DNA of 64,000 nt from Aquabacterium soli (lineage in GTDB: Bacteria > Pseudomonadota > Gammaproteobacteria > Burkholderiales > Burkholderiaceae_C). How positions within the stretch are numbered: position 1 is the stretch's first letter; every line of letters starts with the position of its first letter. Of the stretch, positions 1-7,094 are shown in pieces. Position numbers and translations under genes: made by a program. The notes beneath the pieces are model-generated. The model saw only the letters and a program-made list of their open reading frames with translations. It searched no databases and was not told the DNA's origin. The DNA is taken from positions 121,210 to 185,209 of the forward strand of contig NZ_RSED01000010.1 in NCBI RefSeq assembly GCF_003933735.1. Reading direction: 5' to 3'.

Positions 1-2
1 CG

Positions 3-1493
3 GCTACGGCAAGCACATGGGGCTGGGCACCTCGGGGTTGGTGGCTGCTGATCCCCATGGCTTTCAGCGTCCTCCTATACGCCCTCTCGTGCACACGAAG
101 CCCCTGGGCCGCCTGGTGGTTGGGCTGGACCTTTGGCACCGCCTCCCAGTTGGTCGGGCATCGGTGGATGTACACCGCCATGACCACCAAAGCCGGCATG
201 GACTCCCTGGGTGCCACCCTGCAGTTCTGCGTCTTGGCCCTGTACCTCGGGTTGAGCACAGGCTTAGCCGCCCTGGTCTGGAAGGCACTGCACCGAAAGC
301 ACGGACAGGACGGGAACCCAGGGGGATTGGCCTTGTCAGCCGTCTCGTTCGCCGTGCTCATCACTCTCGCGGAGTGGGCCCGCTCGGTGGCCTTCGGAGG
401 CTTCTCCTCGCTGTCGGTCGGTTACGCGTTCACAGACACCTGGATGCGCGGCTACATGCCCATCGGCGGGGTGTGGTGCGCGAGCTTTGCGGTGCTGTTG
501 ACCACGGCCCTGGCATGCCAAATCCCGTGGATGGCATCACGCAGGCAGCAAGCGCTGGCCTTGATCATCGCCATTGGCGTCGTGGCCGGCGGCGCAGGAT
601 TGACAGAGATCAACTGGGTGCAGGCATCGGGCCTCCCTCTGAGCTACCGCCTGCTGCAACCCAACGTAGCGCAAGACCTCAAGTTCGACCCGAACCACAT
701 CACACAGCAACTCGAAGCGCTCACGCGCCATTTGGAATCCGAGCGCGCCGACATCATCCTGACGCCTGAAACCGCAGTGCCACTGTTCTTCACGCAGTTG
801 CCTGCGGGAATGACCGAGCGTTGGCAGGCCCGCAGCGCCACCGGCAACAGCCACTTGTTCGTGGGCATGCCCATGCTGGACGAGGCCGGCAGGGCGCACA
901 ACGCCATGCTCCACCTCAGCCCGGATACACAGGCTTTGGCGGCGTACCACAAGGTCCGGCTCATGCCATTCGGTGAGTACACGCCCAAAGGCCTTGAATG
1001 GACCACCCGTGACTTGGCCCTTCCCCTCAAAGATTTGGTACCGGGCTCGCTCGACCAAGCTTCGTTCCAGGGGCCTGCCCATCAAGGCATCGGCGTACTG
1101 ATGTGCCAGGAAGAACTCATGGGCGAGGACGCCCGACGTGCGGCAGCCCAGGCAGGTGTGATTCTTAACCCGAGCAACCTGGCTTGGTTCGACGAAAGCG
1201 CAGCGATCGCCCAGCGGCTGCAGATCGTCAGGGTCAGGGCCCTGGAGATTGGCCGTCCCATCCTGCGGTCTGCCAACACTGGCGTCACTGCGCACATCGA
1301 TCACACAGGCGAGGTGAAGGCCGCGGCCCCTGAGCGCCGTCTCACCGCATTAAGCGGCATGGTGCAACCCATGCAGGGTAGAACACCCTATGCCGCGCTG
1401 GGCGACCTGCCGTTCCTGGCTGTGGCTTTGGGCTGGTTGTTTGTCCAAGCCTCCGTCACGATTCGTTTCAGATTCGCTTCTGAGCACCCCTGA
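3..1493 (+). CDS. lnt: Apolipoprotein N-acyltransferase-like protein (5' end outside window)
   Basis: Inner-membrane enzyme family that moves an acyl chain from phospholipid to the N-terminal Cys of lipoproteins. The frame is open to the left edge, so the true start is probably upstream; the first Met in the window is at 57. Numbered from that Met, the first ~185 residues are hydrophobic membrane segments and the rest is a nitrilase-like domain. The catalytic triad is visible as E238 (TPETAVP), K299 (YHKVRLMPFGEY) and C350 (LMCQEE), with spacing close to E. coli Lnt (E267/K335/C387). The usual CYE is CQE here. The gene sits directly before a tad pilus operon rather than beside corC/ybeY, so it may be a second, specialised Lnt. 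The family call is firm; the role as the main Lnt is not. Confidence 0.88.
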   Translation, partial: ATASTWGWAPRGWWLLIPMAFSVLLYALSCTRSPWAAWWLGWTFGTASQLVGHRWMYTAMTTKAGMDSLGATLQFCVLALYLGLSTGLAALVWKALHRKHGQDGNPGGLALSAVSFAVLITLAEWARSVAFGGFSSLSVGYAFTDTWMRGYMPIGGVWCASFAVLLTTALACQIPWMASRRQQALALIIAIGVVAGGAGLTEINWVQASGLPLSYRLLQPNVAQDLKFDPNHITQQLEALTRHLESERADIILTPETAVPLFFTQLPAGMTERWQARSATGNSHLFVGMPMLDEAGRAHNAMLHLSPDTQALAAYHKVRLMPFGEYTPKGLEWTTRDLALPLKDLVPGSLDQASFQGPAHQGIGVLMCQEELMGEDARRAAAQAGVILNPSNLAWFDESAAIAQRLQIVRVRALEIGRPILRSANTGVTAHIDHTGEVKAAAPERRLTALSGMVQPMQGRTPYAALGDLPFLAVALGWLFVQASVTIRFRFASEHP

Positions 1494-1595
1494 AGGGGGG
1501 GAGACCACAGGGATCCGGACATCTATACTTTTTTGGCGTCGTGAGCAAATGCATCGCGGCGTTAAACCAAACTTAAACTCACTAGGGAATTTCAG

Positions 1596-1853
1596 ATGAA
1601 AGCCAAGCTTCAGCGTGGCCAGGGCATGACCGAGTACATCGTCATCGTCGCCCTGATTGCCGTTGCCGCCATTGCCACCTATCAGTTCTTTGGCCAGACT
1701 GTCCGCAGCCAGACGGCCGGTATTGCCCGCGAAGTCGCCGGTCAGGACGCTACGGCAGCGATCACTGAAGCACAGGGCCGTGCCGCAGATGCAGAGACTG
1801 AAGGCGCCACCCGCAAGGGCCTGAACGCCTATCAGAACAACAACTCGCGCTAA
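1596..1853 (+). CDS. flp: Flp-type IVc prepilin
   Basis: Major pilin candidate of the Tad (tight adherence) pilus, 85 residues. It has a short basic leader and the class III prepilin motif RG/QGMTEYIV, with predicted cleavage after Gly8 and the conserved Glu-Tyr at +5/+6. An uninterrupted hydrophobic stretch (about residues 15-32) and a polar, Ala-rich tail follow. It opens the pilus operon after a ~100-nt gap from the lnt-like gene, as flp usually does. The peptidase that would cleave it (TadV/CpaA) is not encoded in this window. Confidence 0.9.
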   Translation: MKAKLQRGQGMTEYIVIVALIAVAAIATYQFFGQTVRSQTAGIAREVAGQDATAAITEAQGRAADAETEGATRKGLNAYQNNNSR

Positions 1854-1867
1854 CAAAAAACAAGAGC

Positions 1868-3319
1868 GTGAGAACCGCCAGCCCTTCGCGGGGCTGGCCG
1901 CCGTACCTGGGAGGGCGGCAGCAGCGTGGCCAAGCCATGGTCTATGGACTCTTCGTCCTGGCCGGCGGCCTGGCTGCGCTTTTCTTCCTTTTCAACGCCG
2001 GCCAGCTGACGCAGGACAAGGACAAGCTCATCATCGCGGCAGATGCCACCGCCTACAGCGCGGGGGTGATGCACGCGAGGGCCTTGAACTACACCGCCTA
2101 CGCCAACCGCGCCCTGATCGCCAATGAGATCGCCGTGGCACAGATGGTGAGCGTGGCCTCATGGACAGGCTACATCGAGCAGCACGCCAATGGCGCTCTG
2201 AGCCAGAACTGCTACAGCTGGTGGAACAGGCCCGCTGCCGAAGGATTGGCCAAATACGCACCACTGTGCATGGGCCTGGCCTGGAGCCAGGAAGTCATCG
2301 CGCCCACAGCCCAGTGGGTTGAAAAATCCGCTTCGATCGCCGTGACTGGCGTCGAGGTCGCCAAACAGATTCTGCAGGTATCGCAACGCGCCACCATGGC
2401 CCTCATGGCGGTTGCGCGAACCCAGGTGATGCAGGATGTGGCCAATGCCAATTTCCGCGGCAATGGCACCGTCGATGTCGATCTGGTCCCGCTGGAAGAC
2501 CAGTTCTTCGCTTTCGAAGGTGGCCCGCTGCTGCGCGAGCGCAGCGGCGTCCAACGCCAACGCATGGCTGATGTATCGGTAGCGTCGGCCAATGTCGACA
2601 CCTTCGTCCCTAGTCGACGCTGGACGGATACCGCCATACTCCCCAACTGCATCGGCATCAACGGGGTGCGCTTCAACCGGGTAGAACGGGCAGGCGGTAC
2701 CAACCTGATCGGCCTGGACGAGTGGAAAGCCATCGACACCGCGTCCTACTGGAGCCACCGTCGCAACAAACGCCAGCAATGCGTGCTGCGCGGCGAGGAA
2801 GTACTCGGCAACGGCTCTCAACAAGCTCACAAAAACGGCGACGCCGACAACGGCAACCGTGATCTGTTTGGCCAGTCGCGCCGCGTCAATCCACGGGCCA
2901 GTGCTTGGGCCAGCACCAATGAATGGTCCCAGTACACAGGGATCCCCAGCTTCTTCGAACTCTCTGACGCCGCCCTCGCCTACACGCCAGAAAACGGCAA
3001 CCCCGATCGACGTGAGCTGGCGATTCGCTTCTCTATGCGTGTGACGCGCGCACCGGCGCAGACACCCACCTCTCAAGGCCGCTCTCAGATTCGTCAAGCC
3101 GCCAACGGTGCCCATGACCTGAACCGCTACCAGGGCGCCCCCTCCGATGGCGCGTATGCCGCCGTCGCCACCTCCGAGGTGTTTTTTGACCGGCCTGCAG
3201 GTCGCTCGGATGGCCGTCGCGAACTGGGCAGCGCCTTCAATCCTTACTGGCAGGTGCGTCTTGTGCACTCCCAGGCGGCCGTCGATCAAGCCCGGGCCCG
3301 GCAGGGCCGCCCGTTCTGA
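1868..3319 (+). CDS. TadG-like pilus assembly protein
   Basis: A 483-residue protein starting at GTG 1868, 14 nt after flp. The N-terminus has a basic leader, a class III-like motif (QRGQAMVYGLFVLAGG) and one membrane segment (about residues 18-40), followed by NAGQLTQDKDKLIIAADATAYS, typical of the TadG-like N-terminal region. The Glu normally at +5 of the processed pilin motif is replaced by Tyr, so peptidase processing is doubtful. The remainder (residues ~70-483) is a long extracytoplasmic region with no domain I recognise; no von Willebrand A signature is obvious. It is probably an envelope-anchored pilus accessory or minor pilin. Confidence 0.72.
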   Translation: MRTASPSRGWPPYLGGRQQRGQAMVYGLFVLAGGLAALFFLFNAGQLTQDKDKLIIAADATAYSAGVMHARALNYTAYANRALIANEIAVAQMVSVASWTGYIEQHANGALSQNCYSWWNRPAAEGLAKYAPLCMGLAWSQEVIAPTAQWVEKSASIAVTGVEVAKQILQVSQRATMALMAVARTQVMQDVANANFRGNGTVDVDLVPLEDQFFAFEGGPLLRERSGVQRQRMADVSVASANVDTFVPSRRWTDTAILPNCIGINGVRFNRVERAGGTNLIGLDEWKAIDTASYWSHRRNKRQQCVLRGEEVLGNGSQQAHKNGDADNGNRDLFGQSRRVNPRASAWASTNEWSQYTGIPSFFELSDAALAYTPENGNPDRRELAIRFSMRVTRAPAQTPTSQGRSQIRQAANGAHDLNRYQGAPSDGAYAAVATSEVFFDRPAGRSDGRRELGSAFNPYWQVRLVHSQAAVDQARARQGRPF

Positions 3320-3328
3320 GGACACGCC

Positions 3329-4240
3329 GTGCGCAAAACACCATTCGAATTCCCTCTCGCTGGGCACACCCTCAATCTGGGCATGGCCATGGTCCTTCTC
3401 CCCGCCACCATGTCCTGGGCCTTGGCTGAAACCCGGCTCGAGCAGCGTATCGCTCAGGCTGAGGCACCGCATCAAGCGCTTGGCAAGGCCGAGCCGCGTG
3501 TGTCCATGCACTGGGCGCGGCGCCTGGAGCAACTGGGCGATGACGCACTCAACCAGCAACATCTGGAGAAGATGCGCGAAGACGTGCGGAAGTGTGCTCA
3601 AGGCAACCGGGAGCACGGGCTGCCTGTCAAGCCGGTCGAAGAGTGGCCTGACCGGACTTATCGCGTTCGCACAGACAGCTACGTCAGTTCAGAGGCGTCC
3701 ATCGTCTACGCCCATGGCAGCACCTACCTCGTCAACTCGAAGGACTGCAGTCTGATAGAGGGAGAAGGCCGCCACATCACCTTGCGATGGTCAGGCGGCT
3801 TGTGCAAGGCCAACCTGATTGAGAAGACCACCTCGGGCACCTGCCCGGGGGATCTCAAGAGCCTGTCCAGGCCCGGCAAGCTGGGCCTGCGGTCAGCACA
3901 GGGCATTCCAAAGCCGCCCCATGGCATGCCTGTCAACCCTCTACTGCCCCGCCTCACCGGTGAAGCAAGAACTGTTGCTGACCAGACCTGCGACGTGGTG
4001 ACGAACCCACTGGATCCGGATGGTGGAACGCTCTGCTACGCGCGTGCGGTGGGCTTCGCGGGCCATGGTCTGGCACCCGCACCTCAAGGTACCTCGCTGC
4101 CCCTCGAATCACGCTCGAAGCGTGGCAACGTGTACAGAGCAGACGCCGTGCAGATGAACTTCGCCGTTTCGCAAGAAGTCTTCGTGCCTCACCTGAAGGG
4201 CGACTTCTCTGTCAAGCCACAGCAGGGGAACCTGCGATGA
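3329..4240 (+). CDS. Secreted protein of unknown function in the tad operon
   Basis: A 303-residue protein beginning at GTG 3329, 10 nt after the TadG-like gene and overlapping the next gene by 4 nt. It has a signal-peptide-like hydrophobic segment (about residues 14-33, ending SWALA), then an acidic/basic helical stretch (residues 35-90) and a Gly/Pro-rich C-terminal half with several Cys residues (e.g. in DCSLIEG, GGLCKAN, SGTCPGD, QTCDVV) that suggest periplasmic disulfides. I do not recognise a family. Its position inside the coupled gene chain argues for a pilus or export accessory role. Confidence 0.6.
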   Translation: MRKTPFEFPLAGHTLNLGMAMVLLPATMSWALAETRLEQRIAQAEAPHQALGKAEPRVSMHWARRLEQLGDDALNQQHLEKMREDVRKCAQGNREHGLPVKPVEEWPDRTYRVRTDSYVSSEASIVYAHGSTYLVNSKDCSLIEGEGRHITLRWSGGLCKANLIEKTTSGTCPGDLKSLSRPGKLGLRSAQGIPKPPHGMPVNPLLPRLTGEARTVADQTCDVVTNPLDPDGGTLCYARAVGFAGHGLAPAPQGTSLPLESRSKRGNVYRADAVQMNFAVSQEVFVPHLKGDFSVKPQQGNLR

Positions 4241-5058
4241 GCATTAGGCACACGCGGCGCGGCATGCCTGGCCCCTCCTCACAGCAAGGCCAGGCACTGA
4301 CTGAATTCCTGGTCGCCTCGCTGGTGGTGGTACCCCTGTTCCTGCTGATCCCCATGGTCGGCAAATACCAGGACATGGCCCACAACACCTTGATGGCCAG
4401 CCGCTACGTGGCCTTCGACGCCATCACGCGCAACGACCGTCTCAACAGCTGGAAGCCCGAGGCACAGCTTGCACAGGAAGTACAACGCCGCTTCTTCAGC
4501 AACAGCCGCGCGCCGATCAAGACGGGGGATGCAGCCGGCAACTTCCGATCGCACCGCAACGGGATGTGGACCGACGCCTTCGGCAACCCGTTACTGCGAA
4601 ACTTCGATCAAGACGTGCGCGTGAGCTATGGGTTCGGCAACGGGACCACCCACAACGCCGGCTTCTCCGGATCAAGGGATGGAGATCCCTTCCTGCTCAT
4701 GGGCCGCTTTGACCTGTCACGGCGGGGCATCTACACAGCCAACGTGGCCGTGACAGTGGCCAATCTACCTGCAGGCCTGAGGCTCATCGAGCCTTTCGAC
4801 AACATCAATCTGGTGATCAGCCGCAGCACCACTGTGCTGCTCGACCCGTGGGCCGGGCGCGGTCCCCAAGATGTCCAAAACCGGCTGAGAGACACCGTGG
4901 TCAATCCGGGCAACCTGCTGGCCAACATCAGGCCCATGACCGATCTGGTGGTTGATGGCCTGGATGGCCGACTCCTTGATCTGGGCAACATCCGCGGCCC
5001 ACGCCTGGGTGACGTTCAGTTCTGGCGCGATGTCGTGCCTGCAGATCGTCTGCGTTGA
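4237..5058 (+). CDS. TadE-like pseudopilin
   Basis: A 273-residue protein whose ATG overlaps the previous stop (ATGA). Its leader ends in a clear class III prepilin site, QQG/QALTEFLVASLVVV, with Glu-Phe at +5/+6, followed by one membrane segment. The ~235-residue C-terminal part is exported and has no Cys. This layout is that of TadE/TadF-type minor pilins, though longer than the usual 150-200 residues. It overlaps the following gene, so translation is probably coupled. Confidence 0.75.
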   Translation: MSIRHTRRGMPGPSSQQGQALTEFLVASLVVVPLFLLIPMVGKYQDMAHNTLMASRYVAFDAITRNDRLNSWKPEAQLAQEVQRRFFSNSRAPIKTGDAAGNFRSHRNGMWTDAFGNPLLRNFDQDVRVSYGFGNGTTHNAGFSGSRDGDPFLLMGRFDLSRRGIYTANVAVTVANLPAGLRLIEPFDNINLVISRSTTVLLDPWAGRGPQDVQNRLRDTVVNPGNLLANIRPMTDLVVDGLDGRLLDLGNIRGPRLGDVQFWRDVVPADRLR

Positions 5059-5858
5059 AGGCCACCACGATGCAACGGCCCTCACGCCCAGCCATGCAAG
5101 GTCAAGCCTTCATCTCAAGTGCCGCCACGGTCATCCTCGCGGGTGTCTTGTTGCTGCCGTCTCCTGGGCATGCTCGTTCGCCAGACACATGGCCACAAGT
5201 TGAGCTTCCTGCGGATGCCCAGACCTTCGATGTCGGCGGAGACTATCTGTCCAACGGCATGCCCACACGTGCCGCAGGCTTCATCAGCCCGCGCGGCACA
5301 AGCGCCGTGGCCGACTGGTTCAAGCGACACCCAGCCACCCACTGGTCGGTCGAGCGCATGCAAGACGCCACCGTGCTGGGCCGAGCCGAAGGCAAGCACT
5401 TCATCACCATCAAGCTCACGCCGCTGCGTGATGGCACGCGGGGGCTGGTGTCCATCATCGACCTGGCCAAGGCCGCGCAAGAGCAACCTCGCCTGCAAGC
5501 CAGACTGGCGCAGTGGGTCTCGGAGCTGCCTTCGGGCACACGCCTGATGAACCACGTGGCTTCCAACGATGCAGGGCGACTGTCGGAGCATCTGGTGCTC
5601 GTGAACCAGCAGAGCGAAGCCCTGAACATGCGCAGCGTCACAGCAGCCCTGGTCCGCCGCGGATTCGCGGTCGAACGCACGCTCGACTCATCCAGCATCA
5701 AAACAGCCTCTCCGTCCGCATCGCCCGATGTCAAGGCCCCCGCGGGCAAGGCCGTGCTTTTCAAGTCAGGCACCCGAGAAGCCGTGGCCGTCTTCTTCCG
5801 TGGGGAAGGGGGGCAATCGGCCTTCACCATCAACACCGTCATCCAGGAGCAGCCATGA
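5055..5858 (+). CDS. Secreted protein of unknown function in the tad operon
   Basis: 267 residues from a TTG start (5055) that overlaps the upstream stop; an in-frame ATG at 5070 is an alternative start. The N-terminus reads MQGQAFISSAATVILAGVLL and ends PGHARS. It is either a Sec signal peptide or a degenerate class III leader (G/QAFISS lacks the Glu). The mature part is mixed alpha/beta with no motif I recognise. It overlaps the next gene by 4 nt (ATGA). It is likely a periplasmic pilus accessory by context only. Confidence 0.6.
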   Translation: MKATTMQRPSRPAMQGQAFISSAATVILAGVLLLPSPGHARSPDTWPQVELPADAQTFDVGGDYLSNGMPTRAAGFISPRGTSAVADWFKRHPATHWSVERMQDATVLGRAEGKHFITIKLTPLRDGTRGLVSIIDLAKAAQEQPRLQARLAQWVSELPSGTRLMNHVASNDAGRLSEHLVLVNQQSEALNMRSVTAALVRRGFAVERTLDSSSIKTASPSASPDVKAPAGKAVLFKSGTREAVAVFFRGEGGQSAFTINTVIQEQP

Positions 5859-6061
5859 CCCGCCGCCTCCATTCCCTGCGCGTCCAGGGCCAAGCCATGG
5901 TCGAGTACGTGGTCGTCGTCGCGGCCATCACGGCAGCGCTCTTCGTGCCCATCGCAGACGATGCAAGCGGCGGCACGCGCCTGTCGGCCATCCAGCTCCT
6001 CGTACGGGGATTCCAGACCGGTTACGCCAAGATCAGCTCGTCGCTGTCGGCGCCCGAGTGA
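5855..6061 (+). CDS. Small Flp-like pseudopilin
   Basis: A 68-residue protein starting at ATG 5855, which overlaps the stop of the preceding gene. The motif VQG/QAMVEYVVVVAAITAAL is a textbook class III prepilin site (Gly, then Glu-Tyr at +5/+6) followed by the pilin hydrophobic helix. The tail after residue ~35 is short and polar. It is either a second Flp pilin or a minor pilin; the operon-leading 85-residue Flp is the more likely major subunit. A larger in-frame reading from 5513 is rejected because it would run through the previous gene. Confidence 0.8.
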   Translation: MTRRLHSLRVQGQAMVEYVVVVAAITAALFVPIADDASGGTRLSAIQLLVRGFQTGYAKISSSLSAPE

Positions 6062-6077
6062 ACACCAGAGCCCTTCC

Positions 6078-7094
6078 GTGAACATTCCGCGCATCAAACT
6101 CAACAAGCCCACCATCGTCCTGCTGGTGGCCACGTCCATGGGCCTGCTGGCCGCCTTGATTGCCCGCAGCTATCTCAGCAGTCGCATGGAAGAGATCGAG
6201 GTCAAAGCCAAAGGCCGCATGGTCGAACTGGTGGTGGCCAGCACTGATCTTGAAAAAGGCGCCGTGCTGTCGTCGGAGAACGTGTCGGTGCGTCCCATCC
6301 CCATCGAGTACGCACACGAGTCGGCGGTGACCCCTCAGGTCTTCACCCGCGCCGAAGGCGAGAAGCTGGGGTTCCCTGTCAAGGCGGGGCAGATGATCCT
6401 GTGGAGCTCGCTCGAATCCAAGAAGGCGCCCACGTTCTCGTCCCGGGTGGAGGTCGGCCGCCGGGCCATGACTGTGCCGGTGGACGAGATCAGTTCGATC
6501 TCCGGCATGCTGGAACCGGGCGACGTGATCGATCTGATCGTGACGCTGGACAAGCAGGGCAGCAAGACCACCTTCCCGCTGTTGCAAGGGGTGCAGGTCA
6601 TGGCCACGGGCCAGCGCGCGGTCGATGACCCCAAGAGCGGTGAACGCCGCGAGTACTCCACCGTCACGCTCGACACCACACCCGAACAGGCCCAGCACGT
6701 CATCACGGCACGCGAAGGCGGCAAGTTGACCGCGCTGCTGCGCAATCCGCAGGACCAGAAGCAGATGGCCATCGCGAATCTGGACGTCGACAAACTGCTC
6801 AATGGCGCGCCCCCTGGGGCCGGATTGCCGGGCAAGGCATCGAAAACGCTTGGGGCGTCCGAAACACCCGGGCAGAACGACGGCATCCCCGTGCTCTACG
6901 GCGGGTTCAACAGCAAGTTCACCCCCGAGCAACTGCAGATGGAATCGGGCCGGCGGGCCATGCAGGCCTGGCAGAACACCCAGGAACAGGCCATGAAAGA
7001 GCACAACGCCATCGCCTCGCGTGCGGCCAGTGCAGCCGAATCCGCGGCGCGCCAACTCCAGGTCCTCAGCGGCGGCAACGCGCAACGTCCGTGA
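6078..7094 (+). CDS. cpaB: Flp pilus assembly protein CpaB/RcpC
   Basis: 338 residues from GTG 6078. An in-frame longer reading from 5961 would overlap the pilin gene and has no membrane-like N-terminus. It has one N-terminal membrane segment (PTIVLLVATSMGLLAALIA), then the SAF/CpaB region (ELVVASTDLEKGAVLSSENV, VKAGQMIL, GRRAMTVPVDEISSISGMLEPGDVIDLI), which is characteristic of CpaB. This periplasmic protein works with the secretin in the outer part of the Tad machine. The C-terminal ~100 residues are extra and partly helical. The stop overlaps the secretin start (GTGA). Confidence 0.9.
   Translation: MNIPRIKLNKPTIVLLVATSMGLLAALIARSYLSSRMEEIEVKAKGRMVELVVASTDLEKGAVLSSENVSVRPIPIEYAHESAVTPQVFTRAEGEKLGFPVKAGQMILWSSLESKKAPTFSSRVEVGRRAMTVPVDEISSISGMLEPGDVIDLIVTLDKQGSKTTFPLLQGVQVMATGQRAVDDPKSGERREYSTVTLDTTPEQAQHVITAREGGKLTALLRNPQDQKQMAIANLDVDKLLNGAPPGAGLPGKASKTLGASETPGQNDGIPVLYGGFNSKFTPEQLQMESGRRAMQAWQNTQEQAMKEHNAIASRAASAAESAARQLQVLSGGNAQRP

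Noticed and set aside
1487..1498. CCCC-TGAA-GGGG hairpin at the lnt stop as a terminator
   Set aside because: The stem is only 4 bp and no T tract follows, so I do not call a terminator.
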